From the NCBI GenBank assembly GCA_050694275.1, contig JBOGXF010000047.1, positions 1-17,708 of the forward strand: 17,708 bases of DNA, written 5' to 3'. The notes below the pieces were generated by a model. The model worked only from the letters and a program-made list of their open reading frames with translations. It made no database searches and was not told where the DNA came from. The DNA comes from JBOGXF01 sp050694275 (GTDB taxonomy: Bacteria > Actinomycetota > CADDZG01 > WHSQ01). Numbering within the stretch: the first letter of the stretch is position 1; each line of letters starts with the position of its first letter. Positions 1-7,517 of this stretch are shown piece after piece. The position numbers and the translations under genes are program-made.

Positions 1-2
1 TC

Positions 3-974
3 GGGCTCGACGTCGCCGACGCCATCTGGATCGAGCCGAACAACACGACGAAGTTCTCGGACGTCCCTTCGACCGGAGTCCGAATCGCGCGCGGTCACAC
101 CTACGATGGTCTCGGTAAGTACTACCGCGACATCGTCACCGAGTCCGAGCTTCCGCCCGTCGACGTTGCAAAGCTGTTGCGGGACACCGGCACGGACGTA
201 CTGGTCAACTATCTTCCGGTGGGGTCAGAGCGGGCGGCGCGCTTCTACGCCCAGCAGGCCCTCGAGGCCGGTGTGGCCTTCGTCAACTGCATGCCGGTGT
301 TCATCGCAACGAACGAGGACTGGGCTCAGCGCTTCACCCGACACAACATCCCGATCATCGGCGACGACATCAAGAGCCAGCTCGGCGCCACAATCTCTCA
401 CCGGGTCCTTTCGAAGCTCTTCGAGGATCGCGGCGTGATCATCGATCACACCTACCAGCTCAACTTCGGCGGCAACATGGACTTCAAGAACATGCTCGAA
501 ACCGAGCGTCTGCAGTCCAAGAAGATCTCCAAGACCCAGAGCGTCACGTCGCAGATCACGGGTGGTATCGACTCCGACGACATCCACATCGGTCCCTCCG
601 ACCACGTCCCCTGGCTGAAGGACCGCAAGTGGGCCTACATCAGGATCGAGGGCCGCGAGTTCGGCGACGTTCCGATCAACATGGAGCTCAAGCTTGAGGT
701 GTGGGATTCCCCCAACTCGGCCGGGGTGGTGATCGATGCCGTCCGGTGCGCCAAGGTCGCGCTCGATCGCGGGATCGGCGGGCCTCTCATCGGCCCGAGC
801 GCGTACTTCATGAAGTCCCCGCCGGTGCAGTATCCGGACGGTGCCGCGCGCGACATGGTCGAGGCGTTCATCGCCGGCGACGACGTCGACCTCGAGCGGA
901 CCATCTCGGGCAACGGTCACGTCGGAAACGGCTTCGCGGCCGACGCCGAAGCGGCGCTACGCCCGCGCCACTAG
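3..974 (+). CDS. ino1: myo-inositol-1-phosphate synthase, 3' part (5' end outside window)
   Basis: The enzyme converts glucose 6-phosphate to 1L-myo-inositol 1-phosphate using NAD in the cytosol; in actinobacteria this feeds phosphatidylinositol, lipoglycan and mycothiol synthesis. The frame is open from base 3, and 323 residues are visible before TAG. Recognisable family blocks are LVNYLPVGSE, GVAFVNCMPVFIA, PIIGDDIKSQLGAT, NFGGNMDFKNML, HIGPSDHVPWL and KLEVWDSPNSAGVVIDAVR, which include the conserved active-site lysines and the GDD segment. Actinobacterial homologues are about 360 residues, so roughly 40 N-terminal residues with the start of the Rossmann fold lie upstream of the window. The gene looks intact where visible. 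In M. tuberculosis ino1 also lies in the broad oriC region. The family call is near certain. Confidence 0.96.
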   Translation, partial: GLDVADAIWIEPNNTTKFSDVPSTGVRIARGHTYDGLGKYYRDIVTESELPPVDVAKLLRDTGTDVLVNYLPVGSERAARFYAQQALEAGVAFVNCMPVFIATNEDWAQRFTRHNIPIIGDDIKSQLGATISHRVLSKLFEDRGVIIDHTYQLNFGGNMDFKNMLETERLQSKKISKTQSVTSQITGGIDSDDIHIGPSDHVPWLKDRKWAYIRIEGREFGDVPINMELKLEVWDSPNSAGVVIDAVRCAKVALDRGIGGPLIGPSAYFMKSPPVQYPDGAARDMVEAFIAGDDVDLERTISGNGHVGNGFAADAEAALRPRH

Positions 975-1045
975 CGGCAGGTCCGACGGCCTTCGAAACC
1001 TCAGAACCCGGCCACAGAATCCGCCGGGGCTGGCTCCAGCCTCCG

Positions 1046-2263
1046 GTGCTGCGGGCCGCTGCGCTCGCGGCCATGTCCGGCTTCGCCCAGTTCGGCGTCG
1101 CCGCCGCGCTCGGCGATGTCGCGGCGGATTACGGCGAGATACTGCCCGACCTCGGGCTTACCGAGCGTCCCGGGCTCACCGGAACCACCCTCGGCATCGG
1201 TCTGGCGATCATTCGTCTCGCGTCGCTCGGCGCGCTTCCCCTCGGGAGCATCGCCGACCGTGTCGGCCGGCGCAAGGTCATCCTCACAAGCGTCGCTCTC
1301 GGGCTCGCGCTCACCGCGACGGCGGCGACGAGCCCTACCTTCTGGTGGTTCGTCGCGATCTTCGCCATCGGCCGACCGATGCTGTCGGCGACCAACGCAG
1401 TAGCACTCGTGATCGCGGCAGAAGAGACGACCGCTAAGGATCGGTCCAAGGCGGTCGCCGTCATCAGCGCGGCCTACGGGGTCGGCGCGGGAATCACCGC
1501 CTTGATCAGAGGATTCGCGGCCGACCCGCTCGGCTTTCGCGGCCTCTTCGCTCTCGCGCTCATTCCACTGGTTCTCGTGCCCCTCGTGGGGCGGGGCCTG
1601 CCGGAATCCCGACGCTTCCGCGCCCTAGGGACCGCAACCGCCGAGCGCGCGCCGGTGCTCGGCTGGATTCATCCGTCCCTGAGGACACGCCTCGCGCTGC
1701 TGGCCGTGCTCACCGCCGCGCTCGGATTCGTGTCCGGGCCGGCGAACTCGTTTCTCTTCTTCTTCGCGGAGAGCATCCAGGGCCTCGCGCCCTCGACGCT
1801 TGCCTTCGCGGTGCTCGCAGCAGGACCGATCGGTCTCGCCGGTCTGATCGTCGGCAGAGCGATCGCCGACACTCACGGGCGGCGATTGGGGGCCGGCGCG
1901 GCCCTCGTCGCAGTCGCGCTCGCCGGGGTCCTTACGTACAACGCGGGCCGAGCCGGCGTCATCGCCGGGTATCTGATCGGGATCTTCTGCGCCGCCGCGT
2001 ATGCGCCGGCCGCCGGTTCCTTGAGCGCCGAGCTGTTCCCCACTTCTCACCGCAGCACGGTTGCGGGGTGGCTGACCGCGTCCGCGGTGCTGGGGGCAGT
2101 CGCCGGGATCATTCTCTTCGGCGCGCTCGCCGACCGCTTCGAGGGCTTCGGACCGTCGGCGGCGCTCATCGCAGCCCCCGTCGTGATCGTGAGCGTGCTG
2201 TACGCGCGCCTGCCCGAGAGCCGCGGGCTGGAACTCGAGGAGTCCGCCCCCGAACCCGCCTGA
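1046..2263 (+). CDS. major facilitator superfamily (MFS) transporter, substrate unknown
   Basis: An integral membrane permease of about 405 residues with roughly 12 hydrophobic segments. The loop after TM2 carries the MFS signature-like GSIADRVGRRK, and its C-half counterpart is GRAIADTHGRR. A PESRRF segment follows TM6 and PESRGLE ends the last helix, both typical of sugar-porter/MFS_1 proteins. The open frame extends back to 701, but that would overlap ino1 by about 270 bp and read as arginine-rich shadow sequence. I chose GTG 1046 because it is the last start before TM1 (VLRAAALAAMSGFAQFG); ATG 1073 is the alternative. No clear ribosome binding site is visible, so translation may depend on ino1 read-through, with a 71-bp gap. 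The substrate cannot be inferred. Confidence 0.85.
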   Translation: MLRAAALAAMSGFAQFGVAAALGDVAADYGEILPDLGLTERPGLTGTTLGIGLAIIRLASLGALPLGSIADRVGRRKVILTSVALGLALTATAATSPTFWWFVAIFAIGRPMLSATNAVALVIAAEETTAKDRSKAVAVISAAYGVGAGITALIRGFAADPLGFRGLFALALIPLVLVPLVGRGLPESRRFRALGTATAERAPVLGWIHPSLRTRLALLAVLTAALGFVSGPANSFLFFFAESIQGLAPSTLAFAVLAAGPIGLAGLIVGRAIADTHGRRLGAGAALVAVALAGVLTYNAGRAGVIAGYLIGIFCAAAYAPAAGSLSAELFPTSHRSTVAGWLTASAVLGAVAGIILFGALADRFEGFGPSAALIAAPVVIVSVLYARLPESRGLELEESAPEPA

Positions 2264-2321
2264 TCTTCGAGGTGGGCAACATTGGCACCGCTATACGGGC
2301 CTCATGTCGCGCGCCTGCGCG
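2264..2321. other. convergent intergenic gap
   Basis: Short 58-bp gap between the convergent MFS and SIMPL stop codons. A weak GC-rich self-complementary stretch (CGCG pairing around 2310-2321) is present, but no T-run follows it, so I do not call a terminator. Confidence 0.4.
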
Positions 2322-3038
2322 TTACTGGAGCGCGAACGTGGCCTCGATCCTCGCCCGAACGGTGAGGTCGGGAGGGATGAACGGGAACGCTCTCGTCCCG
2401 CCGCCGACGCGCCCGGCGACGGCTGCGTCGAAGACTTGCGGTCGCGGCTCGCTCGTCCCGCCCTCCCGGATCACGAGGGCCCGGCCGAGTTGCCGGCCTG
2501 CGGTTTCGGCGAGCACTCGCGCTTTTTCGGTCGCGAAGTTCATGGCTCGGCGGAGCGCCTCCTTGATCGCGTCGCTGTTGTCCTTGACGTCGAACTTCAC
2601 GCCCCTGACCCCCGTCGCTCCCGCCCCCAGCCCGATGTCGATGATGCTCCCGAGCGCGTCGAGATCCTCGGTCTCGACCGATACCGCGGTCCTTCCTACG
2701 AACCCGATGACGTTTCCGTCACGATCCCGTCGCTGGCGGATCGAGACATTGCCGACGCTGAGCTGGTTCTCGGTGAACCCGGCGTCCTTCATGGCGTCGA
2801 CCACGCGATTGGTCCTCGCGGCGAGCTCATCCCCCACGGCCTCCGCGGTAGCGCCGGCGACGCGGATGGAAAGCGTCACCTCCGCAAGCTCAGGTGGAAC
2901 CTCGATCACGTTGGTCGCGCTGACGGTAACCGTCTCTTGAAGGTCATCCGTCTGAGTCGCGCCGAAGGTGGGCCCAAACACCATGCCGATGGCGCCGGCC
3001 AAGAGAAACAACATCGCGATCGCCCACCTGTGTCGCAT
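2322..3038 (-). CDS. SIMPL (DUF541/COG2968) domain secreted protein
   Basis: A 238-residue exported protein. Residues 1-27 form a signal peptide or membrane anchor: MRHRW followed by a hydrophobic stretch ending near GPTFGA. The rest matches the SIMPL (DUF541) fold: an opening ETVTVSATNVIEVPPELAEVTL strand pattern, a central helix with LAARTNRVVDAMKDAG, then the GFTENQL...VSIRQRRD block and a long helix DAIKEALRRAMNFATEKARVLAE, a hallmark of the family. Proteins of this family are periplasmic or secreted and mostly uncharacterised; an oxidative-stress link is reported for some. I chose ATG 3038 over the upstream in-frame GTG 3065 because a -35/-10 promoter places the transcription start at this ATG. 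It is divergent from the glycolipid-binding gene and convergent with the MFS gene. Confidence 0.88.
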   Translation of the reverse strand: MRHRWAIAMLFLLAGAIGMVFGPTFGATQTDDLQETVTVSATNVIEVPPELAEVTLSIRVAGATAEAVGDELAARTNRVVDAMKDAGFTENQLSVGNVSIRQRRDRDGNVIGFVGRTAVSVETEDLDALGSIIDIGLGAGATGVRGVKFDVKDNSDAIKEALRRAMNFATEKARVLAETAGRQLGRALVIREGGTSEPRPQVFDAAVAGRVGGGTRAFPFIPPDLTVRARIEATFALQ

Positions 3039-3046
3039 TCTTTGAA

Positions 3047-3075
3047 AGGCTACCTCCTGCGACACTTCGGGCCAA
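3047..3075 (-). promoter_or_regulatory. candidate leaderless promoter of the SIMPL gene
   Basis: Read on the minus strand, TTGGCC (3075-3070) is followed by a 17-nt spacer and TAGCCT (3052-3047), then 8 nt to the ATG at 3038. The -35 matches TTGACA at 4 of 6 positions and the -10 fits the actinobacterial TAnnnT pattern. Spacing predicts that transcription begins at or next to the ATG. A GGAGG in the spacer (about 14 nt from the ATG) is too distant to be a good ribosome binding site. This is inferred from sequence only. Confidence 0.5.
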
Positions 3076-3094
3076 GCCTCATGATTGGGACACG

Positions 3095-3700
3095 TTGAAC
3101 TCAGGCCGGGCGCTGGTTTGGGAACTGACCGAGGGATCGGGCATCGAGATCGCGTTCGCCACCCTCGGCAGCGGACACATGAGCGCGCGCGGAACCGCGC
3201 TCAGGAGCGCACCGGTCCCCTACCGCCTCGACTACGAACTCGACACTGCAGCGGATTTCGTCACGCGCAAGCTACGAGTCCGATCGGAGGGAGTCGGATG
3301 GCGTCGAGCCCTCGACCTCGGACGTGAGACGGAAGGCAACTGGTCGGTAGATGCAGAGCAACACGGTGAGGTGGACTTGCCGGACGCGGGAGGGGACCCG
3401 GCACCGTTCCAAGAAGGGGTCGACTGCGACCTCGGGCTGTCGCCGTTGACAAACACGATGCCGGTGCTGCGACACAACCTTCTCGGCCGCGGGGGGCCGC
3501 TCGAGTTCACGATGGCCTGGGTATCGGTGCCCGATCTCGCCGTCCATGCCTCGCGCCAGTCCTACGAGCACTTGCGGACGCAAGATTCGGGCGCAGTAGT
3601 CCGCTACCGGAGTCTCGATGGAACGTTCACGGCCGACATCTCGTTCGACTCGGACGGCTTCGTGATCGACTATCCGGGGCTCGCCCGGCGCGTGTCCTGA
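3095..3700 (+). CDS. putative glycolipid-binding family protein (PF06475 / DUF1089, COG3554)
   Basis: A 201-residue soluble protein with no signal peptide. It follows the pattern of the putative glycolipid-binding family: an N-terminal RALVWELTEGSGIE strand, PYRLDYELDTAADFVTRKLRV (residues about 42-62), a GNWSVDAEQHGEVDLPDA segment, the diagnostic GVDCDLGLSPLTNTMPVLR motif (residues about 108-126), then VSVPDLAVHASRQSYEHL and a final DSDGFVIDYPGLARRV. The family was named from a homologue reported to bind glycolipid; its bacterial role is undefined. The start is TTG 3095, the first start codon in this open frame, with no convincing Shine-Dalgarno, so the N-terminus is uncertain. It diverges from the SIMPL gene and is convergent with the methyltransferase 9 bp away. 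Confidence 0.82.
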   Translation: MNSGRALVWELTEGSGIEIAFATLGSGHMSARGTALRSAPVPYRLDYELDTAADFVTRKLRVRSEGVGWRRALDLGRETEGNWSVDAEQHGEVDLPDAGGDPAPFQEGVDCDLGLSPLTNTMPVLRHNLLGRGGPLEFTMAWVSVPDLAVHASRQSYEHLRTQDSGAVVRYRSLDGTFTADISFDSDGFVIDYPGLARRVS

Positions 3701-3709
3701 TGGCTGCGA

Positions 3710-4444
3710 TCAGGGCGGCTTGTGGGCGACCAGCATGAGCTCGGGATGGTCGATGTCCGGCGGCCGGCGCGCGTAGTCACCCGGTTCGACCGACCACACG
3801 TGTTCGGGAACGAGCCCGACACCCAGCGCGAGCAGTCGCAACTCGCGCGGCGTATAGATGCCGGTCCAGAGATCGACCTCGTGCTCGGTCCCATCCTCGT
3901 CGGCCACGCGAGCGACCTCGTGGACGATGCCGGCGTCCACGTCGAGACTCGCCTCGGTCCGGCCTGCCCGTGCCTCGAAATAGGCATTGAACGCGGTCAC
4001 CACGACCCGGCCCCCGGGTCGAGTCGCCTCGGCCATGCGGCGGAGCACGAGCGAGTCGTCTCGGCCCATGAGGCCGAACGCGCCCTGGCAGATCGAGATG
4101 ACCGCATCGAACTCGTCGTCGAAAGGCATCCGCCGCGCGTCCACCTGAAAGAACGCTGCGCCGACCTTCGCCGCGCGGGCCTGCTCCGCGGCGAGATCAA
4201 GGAACCTCTGCGACACGTCGACGCCCGTGACCGCGAGCCCGGCTCGGGCGAGAGGCACGGCGTGGCGCCCCGGCCCGCATCCAACGTCGAGCACCCGGGC
4301 GCCCTCGGGGAGATGCAGGAGCTCGAGCAGGAACGACACCTCTTGCTCGCTGCCTTTGGTGAACGAGTAGCGCAGGTAGGCCGCGCCCATTCTCTCGGCG
4401 ACCGCCTCGAAGTAGGGGTCGCCGGGATGATCTTGCCGGCTCAT
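3710..4444 (-). CDS. class I SAM-dependent methyltransferase, target unknown
   Basis: A 244-residue cytosolic protein with a Rossmann-type methyltransferase fold. Motif I is VLDVGCGPGRH (residues about 51-61), the acidic end of strand 2 is VTGVDVSQRFLDLA, motif II is FFQVDARRMPFDDEFDAVISI, and motif III is RPGGRVVVTAFNAYFEAR. The C-terminal part (TPRELRLLALGVGLVPEHVWSVEPGDY) resembles small-molecule or lipid methyltransferases of the Methyltransf_11/25 group; no substrate can be read from it. Its ATG overlaps the TGA of the CCA-adding enzyme gene (ATGA at 4444-4441), so the two are almost certainly co-transcribed and translationally coupled. That coupling could suggest RNA-related substrates, but the sequence gives no direct support. 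Confidence 0.87.
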   Translation of the reverse strand: MSRQDHPGDPYFEAVAERMGAAYLRYSFTKGSEQEVSFLLELLHLPEGARVLDVGCGPGRHAVPLARAGLAVTGVDVSQRFLDLAAEQARAAKVGAAFFQVDARRMPFDDEFDAVISICQGAFGLMGRDDSLVLRRMAEATRPGGRVVVTAFNAYFEARAGRTEASLDVDAGIVHEVARVADEDGTEHEVDLWTGIYTPRELRLLALGVGLVPEHVWSVEPGDYARRPPDIDHPELMLVAHKPP

Positions 4445-5919
4445 CCCGATCCTTCCGACGGGCCGTCCTTGGATCTCTTCGGTCGCTTCTCGCCGGTGGG
4501 CTCGATGCCTCGGGCGCGGGCCCAGGCGTCGAGTCGCTCGTATGCAACGGCCTCCGTCAACGGGCCTTCTTCCATGCGGATCTCGAGCAGGAACTCGAGC
4601 GCCTCGCCCACCACCGGCCCCGGCTCGAGCCCGAGGTAGGCCATCACCTGGACCCCATCGAGATCCGGTCGCATCGTCGCAAGCTCCTCGCGCTCGGCGA
4701 GGTCCGAGATGCGGGCCTCGAGCTCGTCCATGCGCTCTGCCAGGCGTTTGGCCTTCGCCGCGTTACGCGTCGTGCAATCGGCGCGCACGAGGCTGTTCAG
4801 TAATCCCAGCAGAGATCCGGCGTCGCGCACGTAGCGGCGAACCGCCGAGTCCGTCCACCCGAGCCGGTAAGTGTGGAACCGATGGTGCAGAAAGATGATG
4901 CGCCCGACGGTCTCGACCACTTCGTTCGGATAGCGGAGGGCCTTAAGGCGCGCCTCGGCCATCTTTGCCCCTTCGACCTCGTGGTGATGGAACGTCACGC
5001 CCTCCGGAGTGATCCGGCGCGTCTTCGGCTTGCCGATGTCGTGCAGCAGCGCCCCCAACCTCAGCTCGAGCTTCGGATCCGTACGCTCCAAGACCGCCAG
5101 CGTGTGATGAAAAACGTCCTTGTGGCGATGCACCGGATCCTGTTCGAGCTTCAGCGCGCCAAGTTCCGGGAGGAACTTGTCCGTAAGCCCCGACTCGTCG
5201 GCAAGCTCGAGGGGACGACCGGGGCTTCGTCCGAGCAGGAGCTTCGACAGCTCGTCGCGCACCCGTTCCATCGACACCGAGTCGAGCTCATCCTTCATCC
5301 GACCGATGGCCTCCAAAACCTCAGGTGCGATGCGGAAGTCGAGCTGAGACGCAAACCGAAACGCCCTGAGCATCCTGAGCGGATCGTCGGCGAAGGAGTC
5401 CTCGGGATCGACTGGGGTGCGGAGCAACCGGGCCTTGAGGTCGGCGCGTCCGTCGAAGGGGTCGACCGGCTCTCTGTCCGGCAGGCTTATGGCCATCGCA
5501 TTGACGGTGAAGTCGCGACGGGATAGATCCGTCTCGATGCTCTTCTCAAACTTCACCTCGGGATGACGTGACGAGGCCTGGTATTTCTCCGTCCGGAAGG
5601 TCGTGATCTCCATCGCGACCTCGTCGATAGAAGCTCCGACCGTTCCGTACTTGATGCCCTGAAGCCACACCGCGGCGGCGAGCGGCTTGACCAACGCGAG
5701 GGTTGCGTCGGGCTCTGCGTCGGTGCAGAAGTCGAGATCCACCGTCGGCCGACCCAGCCACGCGTCACGCACGGGCCCCCCCACGAGATAGATCTCGTGG
5801 CCCGCCCCGCGAAACGAATCGGCCAGGCCCATGACCGTCGAGCCCTCGCTCAACAGCGCGGTGAGGTCGAGGGGCGCCGAACGGCGCGCGTTGTCGTGGT
5901 CGAGCTCTTCGGGGGACAT
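4441..5919 (-). CDS. cca: CCA tRNA nucleotidyltransferase with HD domain
   Basis: The enzyme adds or repairs the 3'-CCA of tRNA in the cytosol, using CTP and ATP without a template. It is 492 residues, as expected for the actinobacterial PcnA/CCA form (about 480). The class II polymerase-beta head is at residues about 42-65: LVGGPVRDAWLG, then DLDF carrying the metal-binding D61 and D63. The flexible-loop block RRDFTVNAMA is at 134-143 and DDPLRMLRAFRFASQLDF at about 178-195. An HD phosphohydrolase-type domain carries LLHDIGKPKTR (H293, D294) and HHHEVEGAKMAE. The C-terminus is a charged tail rich in Lys, Ser and Gly. It lies 21 bp downstream of pilT and overlaps the methyltransferase gene. 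In actinobacteria this gene marks the left end of the oriC-proximal murJ cluster. Some annotators use pcnA as the symbol. Confidence 0.96.
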   Translation of the reverse strand: MSPEELDHDNARRSAPLDLTALLSEGSTVMGLADSFRGAGHEIYLVGGPVRDAWLGRPTVDLDFCTDAEPDATLALVKPLAAAVWLQGIKYGTVGASIDEVAMEITTFRTEKYQASSRHPEVKFEKSIETDLSRRDFTVNAMAISLPDREPVDPFDGRADLKARLLRTPVDPEDSFADDPLRMLRAFRFASQLDFRIAPEVLEAIGRMKDELDSVSMERVRDELSKLLLGRSPGRPLELADESGLTDKFLPELGALKLEQDPVHRHKDVFHHTLAVLERTDPKLELRLGALLHDIGKPKTRRITPEGVTFHHHEVEGAKMAEARLKALRYPNEVVETVGRIIFLHHRFHTYRLGWTDSAVRRYVRDAGSLLGLLNSLVRADCTTRNAAKAKRLAERMDELEARISDLAEREELATMRPDLDGVQVMAYLGLEPGPVVGEALEFLLEIRMEEGPLTEAVAYERLDAWARARGIEPTGEKRPKRSKDGPSEGSG

Positions 5920-5928
5920 CGCCCCCAG

Positions 5929-5934
5929 AGCTTA
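5929..5934 (-). promoter_or_regulatory. candidate -10 element for cca, short leader
   Basis: In the 21-bp gap between pilT and cca, the minus strand reads TAAGCT (5934-5929) followed by 9 nt and the ATG at 5919. This fits TAnnnT with a transcription start 1-3 nt before the start codon. No -35 match is obvious. It would let cca be expressed apart from pilT. Confidence 0.3.
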
Positions 5935-5940
5935 GGACCC

Positions 5941-7023
5941 TTACGAAACCGGTTGCAGGCCCTCTTGGCGAAGCGCTATCTGGAAGTCGTGCGGGGTGGT
6001 CGCCGCGGCCATGGCTGCCTCGAGACTCACCAGACCCGACCGATAAAGGCTCAGGAGCGCCTGATCGAAGGTCTGCATCCCGTAGAAGCCGGACTCCGCA
6101 ATGATGTCGGGGATCATGTGGGTCTGCTCCGGATTCAGGATCAGGTCGCGGACGCGGCCGTTCATGACCATGATCTCGACTGCGGGGACCTGGCCCCGAC
6201 CGTCCTTTCTCGCGAGCAAACGCTGGGACACCACCCCTCGAAGGGATCCCGCGAGCGAGACCCGAATCTGCTTCTGCTGATGAGGAGGGAAGAAGTCGAT
6301 GGTGCGGTTGACCGTCTCCGAGACGTCGGTCGTGTGCAGGGTCGAGATAACGAGGTGCCCGGTCTCGGCGGCCTGCAGGGCGGCCTTGACGGTCTCACGG
6401 TCCCGGATCTCGCCCACGAAGATGACGTCCGGGTCCTGCCGCATCGCGGAGCGAAGCGCCATCGCGAAGTCATCGGTGTCGTGACCGATCTCTCTCTGGT
6501 TCACGATCGCCGTGCGGTCGGGGTGAAGGATCTCGATGGGATCTTCGATGGTCAGGATGTGGCACGAGCGCTGCCCGTTGATGTGGTTGATCATCGCCGC
6601 GGTGGTGGTCGTCTTTCCGGAGGAGGTCGGCCCCGTCACCAGGACCAGCCCGCGCTGCTCGTCGGCCAACGCCCGAACCGATGGAGGCAAACCGAGGGTT
6701 TCGAACGTCGGGCTACCCGGAAGCACACGACGGCACGCCAGCGCGATGCTGCCGCGCTGACGAAAGACGTTCACGCGAAAGCGCCCAAGACCGTGCTCCG
6801 AGTAAGCGAAGTCCGTTTCCCCTCGCTCCTTGAAGCGGGCCGCGACATCATCGTTCATGAGCTCGAGTGCGGCACGCTCGCAATCGGCTGCGGTCATCGC
6901 AGGGAAATTGGTCGGCCCGAGCTTGCCGTTGATTCGCACGTACGGTGGTCCGCCGGCTTTGACGTGCAGGTCGGACGCCTTCTGGTCGACCACGTACCGC
7001 AAGAAATCGTGCACTGATGCCAT
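5941..7023 (-). CDS. pilT: PilT-type twitching motility (type IV pilus retraction) ATPase
   Basis: A 360-residue cytosolic hexameric secretion-type ATPase; PilT powers depolymerisation and retraction of type IV pili. The N-terminal PAS-like part includes ASDLHVKAGGPPYVRINGKL. Walker A is GPTSSGKTTT (131-140), the Asp box is LTIEDPIE (157-164), Walker B is PDVIFVGEIRDRET (198-211), and the His box is TGHLVISTLHTTD (221-233). The C-terminal part has the PilT/PilU-like GMQTFDQALLSLYRSGLVS. The open frame extends to TTG 7074, but I place the start at ATG 7023 because AGGGAAGG lies just upstream and MASVHDFLRYVVDQKASDLH aligns with PilT N-termini. It leads the minus-strand group pilT-cca-methyltransferase. 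No other pilus gene is in the window, so the partner machinery must lie elsewhere or be lost. Confidence 0.94.
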   Translation of the reverse strand: MASVHDFLRYVVDQKASDLHVKAGGPPYVRINGKLGPTNFPAMTAADCERAALELMNDDVAARFKERGETDFAYSEHGLGRFRVNVFRQRGSIALACRRVLPGSPTFETLGLPPSVRALADEQRGLVLVTGPTSSGKTTTTAAMINHINGQRSCHILTIEDPIEILHPDRTAIVNQREIGHDTDDFAMALRSAMRQDPDVIFVGEIRDRETVKAALQAAETGHLVISTLHTTDVSETVNRTIDFFPPHQQKQIRVSLAGSLRGVVSQRLLARKDGRGQVPAVEIMVMNGRVRDLILNPEQTHMIPDIIAESGFYGMQTFDQALLSLYRSGLVSLEAAMAAATTPHDFQIALRQEGLQPVS

Positions 7024-7243
7024 TGAAGCCTTCCCTCGTAGTCCCATCTGACTCGAACCGATAACCCTTAACAATCGGCACGAAAACAGGGGGAATTGAG
7101 CGACGGATCGGATCGAGGCGCCGCCCGTTTTGGGGCAAATCGGGTGCTTGGTTTCGTTCCGGGAGGCTTAGGGTAGGAACCTGCGCACGAAACCCTGGAT
7201 GCGGCCAGGGCGAAGGAAGCCGACCTGGGAGGATCGAGCAGCC
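7024..7243. promoter_or_regulatory. divergent intergenic region pilT / KGG protein
   Basis: About 220 bp between divergent genes, with a relatively AT-rich patch at 7055-7100 that likely carries the pilT promoter, although no clean hexamer pair is visible there. On the plus strand, TTGGTT (7148-7153) and TAGGGT (7169-7174) with a 15-nt spacer form a weak promoter candidate for the KGG gene. A GGGAGG Shine-Dalgarno at 7227-7232 sits 11 nt before ATG 7244. No ORF or RNA gene is evident. Confidence 0.4.
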
Positions 7244-7441
7244 ATGGAGATCAGCGAGAGGCGCAAGATGACCAGGGCCGAGGCGGGTCGCAAGGGTGGC
7301 CAGACCACCAAGCAGCGCTACGGAGGCGAGCACTTCGGCCGGATCGGACGGATCGGCGGAAAGAAGGGCGGCGAGACGACCAAGCGCCGCTACGGGAGCG
7401 AGTTCTACCAGAAGATCGGCAAGATCGGCGGATCGAGGTAA
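7244..7441 (+). CDS. small KGG-repeat (stress-induced acidophilic repeat motif, PF10685-like) protein
   Basis: A 65-residue, highly basic, glycine-rich soluble protein with no signal peptide. It is built from repeats of the KGG type: AGRKGGQTTKQRYGGEHFGRIGRIGGKKGG, then the near-copy GETTKRRYGSEFYQKIGKIGG. The unit is a basic (R/K)KGG turn, then TTK(Q/R)RYG and (F/Y)xxIGxIGG. Members of this family (YciG/GsiB-like) are associated with general stress and desiccation; the molecular function is unclear and the chain is probably disordered. I prefer ATG 7244 because of the GGGAGG 11 nt upstream. ATG 7199 would add 15 residues and has no ribosome binding site. It diverges from pilT and precedes the DUF6049-like gene by 76 bp. 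Confidence 0.85.
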   Translation: MEISERRKMTRAEAGRKGGQTTKQRYGGEHFGRIGRIGGKKGGETTKRRYGSEFYQKIGKIGGSR

Positions 7442-7462
7442 CCCTCCGGCCGATCTGAGGGT
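7441..7462 (+). terminator. weak hairpin after the KGG gene
   Basis: ACCCTC (7441-7446) pairs with GAGGGT (7457-7462) across a 10-nt loop, immediately after the TAA. There is no T-run, so it would be at best a weak or factor-assisted terminator. Confidence 0.25.
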
Positions 7463-7503
7463 CGGGAGGCAGCCGCCACCGCGCTAGTCCCGTGGTCCTT
7501 CTT

Positions 7504-7509
7504 TATGCT
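7504..7509 (+). promoter_or_regulatory. candidate -10 element, leaderless DUF6049-like gene
   Basis: TATGCT (7504-7509) is followed by 8 nt and then ATG 7518. No Shine-Dalgarno lies between them. This is the usual spacing for a leaderless actinobacterial transcript. The -35 position shows no clear match. Confidence 0.4.
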
Positions 7510-7517
7510 GGGCCGCG

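Noticed and set aside
701..1045. Upstream extension of the MFS frame inside ino1
   Set aside because: It would be arginine-rich and overlap conserved ino1 sequence; the hydrophobic MFS core starts only at about 1046.
3722..4639. Plus-strand open frame of 305 codons opposite the methyltransferase
   Set aside because: Shadow of the methyltransferase and cca 3' end; composition is low in hydrophobics and no domain is recognisable.
5797..7017. Plus-strand open frame of 406 codons opposite pilT and the start of cca
   Set aside because: Both opposite genes carry full catalytic motifs; this frame has none and spans two genes and their intergenic gap.
7176..7204. GGAACC upstream of the KGG gene as an ECF -35 element
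   Set aside because: No CGTC or GTT is present at the expected 16-19 nt distance.
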